A stretch of 64,000 bases of DNA from contig JAGQDJ010000234.1 of the NCBI GenBank assembly GCA_022885665.1, positions 1 to 64,000 of the forward strand, given 5' to 3'. The first letter of the stretch is position 1; every line of letters begins with the position of its first letter. A model generated the notes under the pieces. The model saw nothing but the letters and a program-made list of their open reading frames with translations, was not told the DNA's origin and ran no database searches. Source of the DNA: Triops longicaudatus. Its lineage: Eukaryota; Arthropoda; Branchiopoda; Notostraca; Triopsidae. A program made the translations under genes and the position numbers. Below are positions 39,775 to 52,707 of the stretch, piece by piece.

Positions 39775-40545
39775 CGACGTTTTATCGGGATCCGGAACCA
39801 GAATGTTGCGCAACAACTTTCACTGCTGTGTTGAAAACATGGAAGCTTTCCGTTTACTGCACAGGTACGTTTTCCGGTTGCTTGTGAAATTCGAACGATG
39901 GAGTAAACGAGATGACTATCTGTGACGTGTTCTTGTCTATCATTTCTTTTTGTGTGTGTGTATGTCTGATAGTGAAAATGTAAACAACAGGCTCTGATTC
40001 GAAATTGCCAATAGGGAGGTCAACGGTAGCAAAAGTTCTTTACTAATAAAGTTACGCATGTGTACGTGACCAGAAATTAAAATGCATTGTTGTTTTTCGA
40101 ATCACGTATCGTTGAAATACTTTTCGTTTCAGTAATTTTGTGATAAATTCCAGATTAGCTTTTAAAAACGGACCTTACTGCCGTGGGCCATCTTGGTTTC
40201 CTTGTTGTTATGCATAGCGCTGCTATTCTTCGGAGTAATGGTGGGGTCATTTGGCCCGTCCCTTTCTTTAGGAGACGTAGTTTTGGTGCCGTGCTCCCTC
40301 CGAAGCGAGAGTCCTTGCGAGCTTAGAATGTTGAACCCAGGCATTGCGTCTAGTATCCGTAGAGCATCCATAGCTAGCGGAATCTGTTTTCATGGGCGGA
40401 TTTTTGGAACGTGTGAAACCGATTTCGGTGCCAAAAGGGATTCTGTTGCGTTTGTTAATACATAAAGAGTGAAAAATTTTCAAAGTGTTCTTATCAGTTT
40501 ACACACGTTTGATAATTCCTTGTTGGCTTGAAGTTTGCAGTCAAG
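39775..40545. other. Intergenic region between OXSM and the ABCC gene
   Basis: OXSM 3' UTR and ABCC upstream region. A hydrophobic open frame near 40190-40460 looks like a signal peptide but lacks an in-frame start codon and was not accepted. Confidence 0.45.
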
Positions 40546-43500
40546 ATGCCTTGTGATAACTTGTGGGATTTTTCATTTGATGACGATTTAGTGTGTTATG
40601 TTGACTTCCTGCTATGTGGCGTCGATTTCGTTTTTACTTACACGACAATGTTAATCATTATCTATTCGGTTTGGGCACAGAAAAGGTGTCCAAGTCGAAC
40701 TATAGTGAAAGCAAAAAGGATGTGGGGCACGAATCTGAGGTGGTGTTTGATACTATTTTTGTTAACACTGAGCATGGCCGAGTTCGCCGAGTTCATCCTC
40801 GTAAACGGTAGATATTGGCGTGCCGTTGTGCAAACCTGTAGTTTAATTAGCGTAGCCGTGTTGACGGAGTACGCTGAGAGAAAAGCGAGAACCATTTACG
40901 CGTTATGGATTGCGTTTTATTGGTTGTGTAGTGCATTGGCGCGAACTTTTCAAGTGTGGGCATTCCTGAAAGCTGACCTGAGCTTCCGACATGCGCGATT
41001 CACATTCGCGGCTATCAGTTTGAGCCTTACTGGAATTTTGTTCGCGCTGGATTCATTCGTTGGCATTAAGGTAAGAGAATTCTGCAGCAAAATTCGTCTG
41101 TGACCTTGTTTTTTAACCACTCATTATTTTAGGAAGATATTCTCAGCGAATTTTTCCGTATCTCATTTATTTCGTATGTTAATTATGACAAAGGGCTTTT
41201 TCTGTATTTAATATTTAAATTATCTGGTGACTCTCAGACTGCCCCAAGTCACGCCTGAGTCATGTTTTCTAAATACTTTTAATTGTTAACACTTGTGTTA
41301 TTGACCAGTGTTACGAGGATTTGCGACTTCTTGATTTCCGGTTTAGGAGTTGGAAGTTAGAGCATTTCTGCTCTAAAACGGTCCTTTCTTAGTCGGTCCG
41401 GTAGAAAATGCATTGTGAACAAAGCTAACGAGACGCTTCCGCACTTGTCATGTTAATGAATTAAGCACTTCGGGTCAGTGTAGGGTAGAAATAACAACGG
41501 ATGTCTCAAGTCCTTCGCAATCAGAGTGTTTGTAGTGCTCCAGAGCAGACTCGAGGAGTAACAAAACCTGGTTTTCATGTAGGAGCTGTGTGAGAAGAAT
41601 ACATACTGGAAAGGTTCATACAATCCCGAAGAATGTCAAGCGAATTCGCACGCGAGCAACTCGTCATCTCAGCTGGGCTTAGCTATGACGCTTGGCCAGT
41701 CCACTGATGACGTTTTCATATCCAATTCTCAAAGCGAGATGTCAGTGCCATTGTCCCGTATTCCCAACGCCGCCAAGAAGAAGAGCGATGACTCTGTTGC
41801 TACGGATCACCCACCCGCTTACCAATACGCGAACGCTAATTTCTTGTCAAAAGCTGTATTTGCTTGGATTATCCCTACGCTTGTCAAAGGTTACCGAGTA
41901 CCACTTGAGCTCGAACATCTCGGCAAATTGCCTGACGCTGAGCGATCTCACACGCAAAGTCAGCGACTGCAACAACTTATTGACAGTCAAAAGGTAAAAT
42001 CAAGGAATGTGGAGCTGCTTTACATAAAGAAAGGTTTTAATCATTTCCCACCCTGCTGCTTTTTAGATGAAAGGTCGGCCGTCTTCTCTATGGTGGTGCT
42101 ACTTTGAGTTTACTCGCAACTTCTTGTTATGGGGAGGAGTACTTAAATTGCTAGGTGACTTAGCAGCTTGCTTCGGACCTTTGATGATCAAGCACATTAC
42201 ACTGTATGCCGAAAACGCTCCTGTGAACTACACTTCAACTCCCTTGACCGAAGTAGGTATAATAATATATTTTAATACGTATATGTAATAGGTATATTTT
42301 AATACATCGAACCTGAGAGTTGGCCTATTGTTAGTATAAATGTAAATACGCTAAAAATAATTCAATTTTGCATAAAAAAATAGTCTCACATAGACGTAAG
42401 AAATTCAAACATTTATGGGCGATTGATTAATATGTATCGTATTTGGTGTAGGAGTCGTTGACTTTGTCGGCTTTTTTTGCGAACGGCTATGTGTTAGCTG
42501 TGTGCGTGTTGTTATCAGCCTTCTTGCAAGGTTCGTTGTCGCAATCATCGACTCATCTGTTATGCATGGGTGGAACCCGATTGAGGTTGGGGTTGCAATC
42601 CGTACTGTACCATAAATCATTAAAACTAGCCAGTTGGGCTATCCCAGCCAAGAAAGACGACGATACTCAGCGCCAAACAATCGCCATGGATGCTGGAGGA
42701 TTAAATAACCTCATGGAAGAAGATACTTTCAACGTCATGATGCTCATTTGGGTAGGGCACTACATCTGGGCGATACCCTTGAAGGTAAATTTTTTTTATT
42801 TCATTCGTCTTGAAGGTACATTGTACCCTATATTTCGTATTCTGCTTCATTTTTCTCCTCACTTCTGTCAATTTTGACCAGATTGCGGTATTGCTGGTCA
42901 TGCTTTATTGGCAACTGGGGAAGAGTGCACTGATTGGGGCCTTCGTGGGAATTGTCGTCATGATCCCGTTGCAGTGCATATTAGGCAAGAAGATGTCCGC
43001 CAATTCCAACAGTATCATGGTATTTTGTAGATAAGAAAAAAGGGTGTTGTGTAACGGGGACTTTTTCTTAGACTGAAAGTGACGAAAGACTCCGTAAAAT
43101 CCACGAAATACTGCAGGGCTTACGCGTGCTTAAAGTCCATGCCTGGGAGGAAACCTTTAAGCAGCATGTCCAAGCTACCCGGAGCAAAGAATTGACACTG
43201 TTGAACTGGGACTCGGTGTACTGGGCATTAATGAGTAACAGTATTGAATGAAATCGTAACTCCTTTTTACAATGATGTATTTTTCCAGCCTTTTTAACTC
43301 AAGCCTCGTCGGTGCTCATCACGCTGGTTACTTTTGGCGTGTATACCTACACCGAGAATGCTGCACCCACCGCAGGATCAGCCTTTACAGCCCTGGCCCT
43401 TTTCAATCAGTTGACTGTACCTCTATTTCTGATTCCCGTGACGCTACCGGTTTTTATTAGTGCCACCGTAAGTGCTTTTTGATATTTACAAGTCTCTCTA

Positions 43501-46500
43501 TGTATTTTGTTACCTTATTTTTTGTCTGTTTCCTTTTTTTTTGTTTTAAGACAAGCACAAAAAGGCTAGCCGAGTTTTTAGCCCGACCGGAGATCGCGTG
43601 CCCTTTGAGTAGTCAAACGTCGCCAAGTGGAAGCTTAGAACGCATGACGCCACCTTTAAGTGCTGGTTTGGAAAACATCGTCGAAGCCGATGAAGATGAA
43701 ACAACAGGCGTAACCGTTCCTTCAGCTTCACCCAACGTACTGGAAGTCAGTGGAGCTAGTTTTACATGGGATGGGGAATTCAAGCTGACCGACATTACGT
43801 TAAGCATCCCAAGGGGTAATTCGTAATGAATCGATTAAGGATTTTTTGCCAGTATTTCTTACAGTTGATAAAAAACCTAGGCAAACTGGTGATGATAGTG
43901 GGTTCGATGGGAAGTGGAAAGAGTTCCTTGCTTGCCGCGTTGTTAGGAGAAATGAAGAAAATGAGCGGGGAAGTCAAGTGGTGCAGGTGAGCGAAACTGT
44001 CTACTTCAAAGACGCAATACATAACAAGATTTTGCAAACGTTGCAGTAGTGCTGTATAGTGATTTAAACTTTTTATTTTCAACAGCAATTTTCAGATATG
44101 GGATAGCTTGTCTTTTGCAAAATTTTTGCCTTGGCTTCGAAGATTTAGGAATGAACAAAAAGCCAAGGCTTAGTCTAAACAAATAAAAAATTAATAAGGA
44201 AATAAATAAAAACAACTCGAAACAAAAAAACTAAAATTGAGAAAAAATAAAACCAAATAGTGTACGTGCATAGCATATAGCAAAATAGAAAAATGTTTCA
44301 AGCGACGGGATAATTTTTGTAAAAAATGTTTTGTAATTTAGTTCCGGGCCCGTTGGCTTTGCTATGCAGAAACCGTGGCTTTTGAACGGAACCATAAAGG
44401 ACAACATTACATTTGGTCAAGTTTACAAGGAAAAGCGGTATAAAAAGGTAATTAATTTACTCATCCTGAGTCCTTAGAGGGTTGCATGAGTGTATTTGCT
44501 TTTTGTTTTATGTTTCGAGGTTTTGCGGGCATGTCAGCTCATTGAGGATTTGGAAAACCTACCCCTTGGAGAAGAAACAGAAGTCGGTGATCGAGGATTA
44601 GCCTTATCCGGAGGCCAAAAGTCTCGTATCGCTCTAGCCCGAGCTTTGTATTCACGAGCGAAAGTCTTGTTTTTGGTAAGTATGCCTAATTGAGCGATAT
44701 AGGAATCCTTACATACATTTTTGGACAAATATGCTAAGTTAGTGTGTTTCTTTCATTCAGGACGATCCTTTGTCAGCCTTAGATGCGCAAGTAGCAGACC
44801 GTGTTTTCAGTAACGCCATTGAGAAAATCGCTCTGAGTGCGAAACGAACCGTTTTATTGGTGACCCATAATGTGCGGTTCATGCAGCGAGCTCATGAGGT
44901 TTATTTTTATTTTTGCTTTCTACTCCCTCGCAGCTTGCTTGTAATCGAAATATTCAAGTGGTTGAAATGCAGACTGTGAGATGGAATTGCATGGTTATAT
45001 TACATCCCACAGTACTTTGAATGACACTGTTGAGACATCACGGTAACATCCGCCCGGGAATATACCGCCATGACACAGAGGGAAATTTGTGTGTTATTTT
45101 CTTTCGCCTTCATAGACACTGTTGTCGAAAGTTAGATATAGATGTGGAAAGTTCGTGTATTTTCGACCTTTTATCGTGCAAACTTCTAATTTATTTCAGG
45201 TTATTGTAATGGACAAAGGCCGAATTGTAAAACAAGGACCGCCGTCGTCAGTTACTGTGGAATTTAATGACAGTGGTAATATTTTCTAAATTTGCTCTTA
45301 ATAATTTATTTATTTTTATTTTCGAAAAATACAATATTATTCTGGCAGTGACTTTCAATGATTCACCTTTGCGTACGGCCAAGGACCGCTGGCATTTGCT
45401 GAAGTGGGTTTCAAAAGTAGGCGTGGGACTCAAATTCCAAAACGAAGATGTAATGCTTCATTCAAAGTTAATACGTTAGGATTCATTTTTCCGACCTTTC
45501 AAAGAGTAATGTTTCCTTTTTTCTTTATTCTTCGTAGGCACGAATGCTTTCCAATCGGAGAAGCTCGCGATCTCATGTATTAACGAGACACATGTCGCAT
45601 GATTTCCCTCTCCCGATGGACGAATGCATTCCTGAACTAGACACATTGGAACCGTTACCGAGCACGGCATCCATCTACCGTCGCCAATCGCGCGCATACA
45701 CCAAGCGACATTCCAAGACATTCACACAGAAACCCTCGATTTTCCGTACAAAGTCCCTACAGCCCGTTTCTTTTAACACGGAAGGAAGCGATTCACATAA
45801 AACTGCAGTCCCGCTCATGCGAATGATGTCTTCGCCAGATGGAAGTCAGAAACGCCGCTTAAGCTCAACACGGTCTGAATCCGTGAAGACAACAACTAGC
45901 TATACGAACAAGATGAGGTATATATATTTTTTCATTAACCGATGTAGGCCCACGTTTTATTGAACTATACCAACCTTAACTTCCCATGTTTAATTTTCTG
46001 TCTACTTTAATTCTTACTTGAGTTTTAGCTTTACTGTATTTAACCGTTCGTTTCGTAGCGAATTTTGCAAATTTTTCACATCTTGTTTGATGGTTAGGTC
46101 GCGCTCAGGTACCGTTGTGTCGATCAGTAGTGTCCGGCGACGGTATACAGGCGATAGTTTCTTCCGTCGCTTGTTGTCTTTCTCCACCCGTCGACGAGAT
46201 AGTGTTGCCGCATCCGTTATAGCAAACCCGGACACGGAACGCGTGCAGATACAACGCCACGTGTCCACGGTTTCGAGCTTTTCGGAAGACATGGACGAAG
46301 AACTGGACGAAGAAACCTTACTTAGTCGGGATTTTGTGGATGAAGAGCGCCGCTATGGCCGAGTTCCTAAGCGCTTGTTTTTCTACTACCTGCGAGCTTG
46401 CTCGTGGCTCATTAGCACCATGTTCGTACTCTCAGCCATTTCTTGGCAAGGCGTGCGGGTTTATACAGATCTGTGGCTTAGTAAGTGGACCAACGCCGAA

Positions 46501-48567
46501 CCCGAACTTACGGAGCATGGAGGCTTCGTCGATTCTCCATATTTCCAAAGATACGCAGTATTGTCTGTCGTGAGCGTCCTAACTGCGTTACTGTCTAACG
46601 CCTTGGGACAGTTGGCTGGTTCTCGGGGTCGGGCGAACTTGCATAGTCAGTTATTAGATAGCATCATGAACACGCCATTAGGCATGATCGAATCGCACCC
46701 AGTAGGTCGAATACTCAGTCGTTTTTCAGTGGACATGGGAGTCATTGATAAAGTATGCATGTTTCGTACGATAAAAAGTTGATCAGTTAAGACCAAAGTC
46801 CTGTTTAGAAAATCGCAACATCGTTCCAGCGCTTGCTGCAGTTTCTTTTAATGTGTGGTTCAGCCATTGTCGTTAACGCGGTGTTGACGTGGTGGACCTT
46901 GTTCCTGGCTGTACCCATTGTCCTCGTGTACTTGTGCGTACAGCGATTCTTTTGTGCCTCGTCAAGGTAAACCGGTGTTGTGCAAGAACATGACCTTGTA
47001 AGCTGTTTTTGATATGCCATAGGGAACTCCAGCGGCTGGATGGATTGAGCAAAGCACCAATAATATCCCACTTTAATGAAACCTTGAATGGGCTGTGGAT
47101 CATTAGAGCGGCGGGCAACCAGAAAATTGTTTCCTTTCAAATGGAACACCTTCTCGACTCGAATGCGAAAGCTGCCGTTATGGCTAACGCTTCTAGCCGA
47201 TGGCTGGGCGTAGCACTTGTAAATCTCTCGCCCATTTTGCTATCACTGTGACACTTGTACTTAAAATCTTTATGAATATAGGACTATTTAGGCGGTGTTA
47301 TCGTTCTCGTGTCGACCGTGGCAGCTTTATGGGCGTGCCAGAATTACCCTGATAAAGTAACACCCGCCCTGGTCGGGTTAGCAATCAATTACACCCTCCT
47401 GACACCCGTCTACTTGACATGGGTGGTACGCTTTCGTGCAGAAATGGAAATGTACATGAGCGCAGTAGAAAGAGTACGCCACTGGACTTGTTTGTTAGCA
47501 GAAACCAATGGAGTCTGTTCAAAAGAAAAATGCAACCAATCTAGTAATAAATGGCCGACAAGAGGAGACTTGGAATGGAAAGATGTGTCGATAAGTTATG
47601 GAGCGGCCGTGGCGCCGGTTTTGCGAGAGTTGAACATAGTGGTTCCTCACGGTCAGAAGGTGATTTTTTTTATTTTTTTTATATATTTTTTAAATTTTTT
47701 TTTTTTAATGTCCCCTGTCAACTTTTTTTCCTTATCAATGTGGTTATAGGTCGGAATTTGTGGAAGGACTGGTAGCGGCAAATCATCACTTATAATGTCG
47801 CTGATCAGATTCAATGAAATAGTAGAAGGAAAAGTTAGAATTGACGGACGCGATAATACACAAATACCTATTCAAGAACTGCGGTCCAGAATTGCGGTCA
47901 TGCCTCAGGACATAGCGTTATTCACTGGCAAAATACGGTACGCTTTTCAACTCTTTTTTCCCCTAAAACGCGAGAATAGCTCACGTGTAACACTAATTGC
48001 AGATGGAATTTGGACCCGGAGCAAATCTATACTGATGATCAACTATGGGCGGCTTTGGAAAAATCTCACCTGAAGGACTACATCCGAGGCTTACAAGGCG
48101 GATTGGGTAAATTTCCGCATTGGTTCTATTTTTTGGAGACTTTTATTATTATTTTTATATGTATATTTTGTCAGACGCCGAAGTACACGAATCAGGGCAA
48201 AACTTCAGTGCAGGGCAAAGGCAGTTACTTGGACTTGCGCGAGCTTCGCTGTTAAACTCACCTATCTTGCTTCTTGATGAACCTTCTAGTCAGCTAGATC
48301 CTGAAACACAGGCCCTTATGCAGAAAGCCATGAGAAGCTTGTTCCAGAACCGGACAGTTTTATTGATTGCAGTAAGTAAGCCTTAGTGTTGAATAGAAGA
48401 TTTCACTCAAACTAATTATGATCTAGCATCGAATGGCAACTTTGATGGAGTGCGATCGTATTTTGGTGCTCGACAATGGCCGTATTGTCGAAGACGGATC
48501 ACCTGCTGCCCTGAAAGCCAAAAATGGTATTTTTACTTCTCTCCTAAAGGTTGGATTCAGATTGTGA
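40546..48567 (+). CDS. Sur: ABCC-family transporter, sulfonylurea receptor (SUR)-like
   Basis: Full-length ABC subfamily C protein of 1748 residues. The 23 exons join in frame: 40546-41070, 41583-41993, 42067-42252, 42452-42784, 42882-43019, 43072-43234, 43289-43467, 43551-43815, 43881-43986, 44342-44447, 44520-44675, 44761-44898, 45200-45275, 45349-45416, 45538-45917, 46098-46752, 46809-46966, 47023-47218, 47282-47659, 47750-47937, 48003-48106, 48175-48371, 48427-48567. Exon 1 is a hydrophobic TMD0. The LGKLPDAERSHTQSQRL stretch and overall layout match SUR (ABCC8/9), the regulatory subunit of K-ATP channels. NBD1 (from about residue 734) has Walker A GSMGSGKSS, LSGGQ and Walker B FLDDP, where Asp replaces the catalytic Glu, as is usual in ABCC. 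NBD2 has GRTGSGKSS, FSAGQ, LLLDEP and the His of AHRMATL. A Ser/Arg-rich linker (exons at 45538 and 46098) precedes TMD2. It could instead be an MRP-type exporter. Confidence 0.86.
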
Positions 48568-49409
48568 GTTTAAAGCCAAGCTCGTTAGTTTTTCAGTTCA
48601 CAAAACTACGTTTCATGTGTTCTTTTACATGCTTCCTATGTTTGACTCATTCACTCGACATTTGTTGTTTGATATTTTGTAAGTGCGAGATGTATCGATT
48701 AACAACAGGAGCTGTCGAAAATAAATGCGAAGCTGCCTTTTTAAGGAATATTTGTCAAATATTTGAGCATTTAGTTATGGGGAAATTTAAACTTTATCAC
48801 CTTAAAGTCACGAGGTCATCGTCAGAAACAAGGAAAGCGCCTTCTTCCAGTTAACACGGTGGTGATACCAAAAAACGCTTGATTTGCGCTTTTTATTTGG
48901 AAATTTCTCAAGAACGATCACAGAAGTTATATTTTTGCGCAATGGCAGTCAACCTCTTAGGATAGGACAACGAAAACACAACAACACAACGACAATTAAG
49001 GATGGCTAAATTGGAATTGTGTGGTTCAGTTAATCTGACGCTAATAGCAAGTTATTTCAATGCCGTGTTACAGCAGTCAAAATAACTTGTATTGTTCAGC
49101 TTAGCTTTATGTTGTTGTTTCTTTTTTTAAATTAAACAGTCGAAGTTTTCTTGAGGCTCTACGTAGTATTTTGTTTCGTAAAAGTTTCCGTAAATAGAGT
49201 GAAAAAATCCGGAGCATTATCAAATGAACATTTAAGAGATCTGTGAATAAGTTTGACGCCAATTTTTTGTGGGGACCACTATTTATTTTATCATTAAGTT
49301 AAAAAATGCAACTCTGTTGCAATATAATAGTTCTCCGTAATCATACACAAAGTGACGCATTCTTTACACGCAAAGGATGACAAGGCAAGTCTTTTGAAAA
49401 TTGCACTTC
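48568..49409. other. Convergent intergenic region (ABCC 3' end / Gly-rich gene 3' end)
   Basis: The two flanking genes converge here. An AATAAA near 48719 on the plus strand suits the ABCC transcript. On the minus strand an AATAAA (TTTATT at 49282-49287 as read on plus) lies about 125 bp past the Gly-rich stop. Nothing else is seen. Confidence 0.5.
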
Positions 49410-52400
49410 TTAACCGGGGAATGAGAAAGATTCACCCAATCCACCTGCGAAGCTTTGACCGCCGATGTTGGCGGCAAATCCGGTACCTAAGGCGAACGAC
49501 GCACTGGGGATTTGAATGCCAAACTGGTTCGTTGTCGTTGGTTGATTGTTTTGCGCAATGCCTAGGCCAGTTGCCTGTGCTTGTCCGTTTACGACACTAC
49601 CGCTTCCCAATCCGATAGCTTGCGAATTGCCGTTGGTAGCTGCGCCGATACCAGTACCACTAAAAACGGACAAAAAACGAGTTGCATAAGATTTGTGTTT
49701 CCATTAATACAGCCCAAGTCTCTTTACGTCGCGGATCCTCCATTAGCCTGGCCTAATCCCATTGCATTTGCTCCACCTAATCCCCCGTTATTGTTAGCAG
49801 TTCCAAATCCTAGACCCCTAGAAAAGCATCCCTTTATTATCGTGATCTTCGTATGGGATAGTAAATTTCCACAAGGTGTGGAAACTTACGTTGCAGAGCC
49901 TCCATTAGCTTGACCAGCGCCAAAACCTAAAGCGTTCGACCCGCCACCTAGTCCGTTAGTGTTAGCACTTCCGAAGCCAATGCCCCTAGAGCACAAGCGA
50001 GTTGTTAAGTTTACGACTATTTTTTTAAAAGCGAAGCCTTACGTTGCTGAGCCTCCGTTAGCTTGACCTAAACCAAAACCAATCGCATTGGAGCCGGCAC
50101 CAGGCCCGGCATTGTTATTAGCTGCACCAAATCCCGTACCACTGGAATTGTTAAGCCGCGTATTACGATACTAGCGCCAGGCAAAAGGCTTGAAAGTTAA
50201 GACTTACGTTGCTGACCCACCATTGGCTTGACCTGAGCCAAAACCAATAGCATTGGATCCACCACCGGAAGGTCCTTTATTGTTAGCTGCTCCGAATCCC
50301 GTACCACTACAGTTATAAGTATGTTATATTGCGAATGGCACGCGTAAGTCAGGGGAATATTAGACTTACGTTGCCGACCCACCATTGGCTTGACCAGAGC
50401 CAAAACCAATCGCATTGGATCCACCACCGAAAGGTCCTTTATTGTTAGCACTCCCAAATCCCGTGCCACTACAAGCATAAGCTTCTTGTTATAATACTAA
50501 TCGGCTATTTTTGACCCTTTGGACTTACGTTGCCGACCCTCCATTGGCTTGACCTGAACCAAAGCCGACCGCATTTGATCCACCACCCAAAGGTCCCTTA
50601 TTGCTAGCTGATCCCATTCCCACTCCCCTATTTGTTATACATGTTGTTTAACCTATATTACAAAATAAATGCTTCTAAATTTACGTTGCTGAGCCTCCGT
50701 TAGCTTGACCGGAACCGAGCCCAATAGCATTGGAGCTAGAACCTGGTCCGGCGTTACTATTAGCTGCCCCAAAGCCTGTACCACTACAAATACAAGCTTC
50801 TGTTATGCAACGATGCTGTTTTGATTTAACTAAATAAATGTTAAAACTTACGTTGCCGACCCTCCATTGGCTTGACCTGAACCGAAACCTACAGCGTTGG
50901 ATCCACCACCCAAAGGTCCCTTATTGCTAGCTGACCCTAACCCCGTACCCCTGCAGGTCAAATGAGTTGTAAAACTTGCAAGTTAAGTTTGCAAATCACA
51001 ATCATATACAACTTACGTTGCTGACCCTCCGTTTGCTTGGCCGGAGCCTAAGCCTGCAGCGTTCGATCCAAGCCCTCCGTTACTATTAGCTAACCCCATA
51101 CCCGTACCACTACAAAATAGTCGCTTTGAGCCCTCGATTTTTAACAAAAAAAAGGAACTTACGTTGCAGATCCTCCATTGGCTTGACCTGCACCAAAGCC
51201 CACAGCATTGGACCCACCGAAAGGTCCATTGTTGTTAGCGGTTCCAAACCCTGTACCCCTATTTCAATAGAAAGGAACCCCGTTTCTTTAAACTGTGATA
51301 AGGAACACTAGAAACCTACGTTGCGGATCCTCCGTTAGCTTGACCTGAGCCGAAGCCGATGGCAGTGCCCCCACCACCGAAAGGATTATTATTATTGGCT
51401 GTCCCAAAACCAGTACCGCTATATAAACAAAGCAGGGATGTTGTTTGTTATCTGGAGCGAGTTCCAGCAAAAATTAAACTTACGTTGCAGATCCCCCATT
51501 TGCTTGACCTGAGCCAAAGCCCACAGCGTTCCCACCACCAAACGGTCCGTTATTGTTAGCAGCACCAAATCCAGTACCACTATTTATATAAAACGAGGTC
51601 CGGTTTTTAATGTGAACCGAGGTTCGTACAGAGAACGAACTTACGTTGCTGTGCCACCATTGGCTTGACCTGAGCCGAAACCTACGGCATTTCCTCCGCC
51701 AAAGGGTCCGTTGTTATTAGCCGCTCCAAAACCTGTACCGCTATTTACACAAAAACCCCAAGGTTAGTTTCAAAATGAAGTTCGTTCAATTTTAAATTGA
51801 ACTTACGTCGCTGAACCTCCGTTAGCTTGGCCTGAGCCGAAGCCCACAGCATTTCCACCACCAAAAGGTCCATTGTTGCTAGCCGTTCCGAATCCCGTGC
51901 CGCTATTTACGTATAATAAAGGTTAGGTTAAGTCAGAATTGAGTCCAGATTACGACAGAACTTACGTCGCTGAGCCTCCATTAGCCTGGCCTGAGCCGAA
52001 GCCCACAGCATTTCCACCACCAAAAGGTCCATTGTTGTTAGCTTGACCAAATCCAGTACCGCTAATTAAGCGAAAGTGAGGTTAATTTGACCACGAAGCG
52101 AGTGGAAAGTAGATTGCAACTTACGTAGCTGAGCCTCCATTGGCTTGACCTGCGCCAAAACCTACAGCATTACCACCGCCAAAAGGTCCGTTGTTATTAG
52201 CTGTTCCAAACCCGGTGCCCCTGTAAAACAACGAGACAATTTGCGCTCATATCGCTCACTCTGGTCACATAAAATAGCCAACTCACGTTGCGCCACCACC
52301 GAGAGCCTGGCCGGATCCAAACCCGGCCGCGTTGCTTTGGCCTCCGAAAGGTCGACCTCCGAAACCGTGACCTCCGCCGAAACCGGGACCTCCACCAAAC

Positions 52401-52604
52401 CCAGGACCTCCACCGAACATTGGCCTGTGATGGCCAAAGCCCGGTCGGTGGAACTGAGGAGCTCCTTGGCTCAAATAAAACGAACCCACCAGACAAAGCA
52501 CCTAAAGTTACACAGAAACGAGAGCAAATAATTTTTTTTTTTTGTTAAATCACCATGTTTCTTATTATAACAATTCCACGTACGGTCAGTCGCAGAGACA
52601 GCAT
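49410..52604 (-). CDS. Secreted glycine-rich repeat protein encoded by 16 tandem mini-exons
   Basis: Predicted secreted structural protein of 677 residues on the minus strand. Exon 1 (52604-52584) encodes only MLSLRLT. Exon 2 (52501-52287) completes a signal peptide (LCLVGSFYLSQG), then encodes His/Pro/Gly-rich sequence with GGGPGFGGGPGFGGG. Sixteen exons of 90-99 nt follow (52220 down to 49728), each one repeat with consensus GTGFGxANNxGPFGGG then NAVGFGSGQANGGSAT. The terminal exon (49659-49410) has degenerate repeats and ends at TAA. Every repeat exon is phase 2-2 and a multiple of three, and the summed frame is open throughout (2034 nt). Residue content is dominated by Gly, Asn, Ala and Ser, with no Cys in the repeats and no recognised domain. 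Silk-, glue- or cuticle-type material is possible by composition only. A related short protein is encoded at 62153-62645. Confidence 0.85.
49728..52220 (-). repeat. Tandem array of 16 duplicated repeat exons
   Basis: Exon positions (plus coordinates, gene order from high to low): 52125-52220, 51966-52061, 51807-51902, 51645-51740, 51484-51579, 51320-51418, 51163-51258, 51017-51109, 50852-50950, 50685-50783, 50529-50627, 50370-50468, 50208-50306, 50043-50141, 49890-49985, 49728-49817. The period is about 155-170 bp. Exons are strongly conserved, each with acceptor AG before TGG or GGG and donor AC/GTAAGT, whereas the 55-75 bp introns have largely diverged. A few introns still share words such as AAGCTTCTTGTTAT, consistent with duplication of whole exon-intron units. 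Confidence 0.88.
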
Positions 52605-52701
52605 TTTTTGGGCGTTAATGCTCGTATTCCTAGGATTTAAGTAACGGAAAAGCTCTAAACGCTGACGATGAAGACTGGAGCTGAACTGTTGGCACCCGTC
52701 T

Positions 52702-52707
52702 TTTATA
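52702..52707 (-). promoter_or_regulatory. TATA box of the glycine-rich exon-array gene
   Basis: On the minus strand GTATAAAAG occurs about 100 bases upstream of the ATG at 52604, with a TTCAGC initiator-like site about 25 bases downstream of it. This is a strong conventional core promoter, in line with a highly expressed secretory product. Confidence 0.55.

Noticed and set aside
40190..40465. Hydrophobic, signal-peptide-like frame upstream of the ABCC gene, considered as a neuropeptide precursor
   Set aside because: No in-frame ATG, a stop just upstream without a usable acceptor, and no clear peptide with amidation and dibasic flanks.
43861..43880. Earlier acceptor (CTTACAG) for the NBD1 Walker A exon of the ABCC gene
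   Set aside because: It breaks the frame from IPRG into KLVMIVG; the acceptor CCTAG ending at 43880 gives the canonical IPRGKLVMIVGSMGSGKSS arrangement.
49728..52220. Regularly spaced direct repeats resembling a CRISPR array
   Set aside because: Units are 90-99 bp open coding exons bounded by splice sites in a eukaryotic gene; spacing and repeat size do not fit CRISPR.
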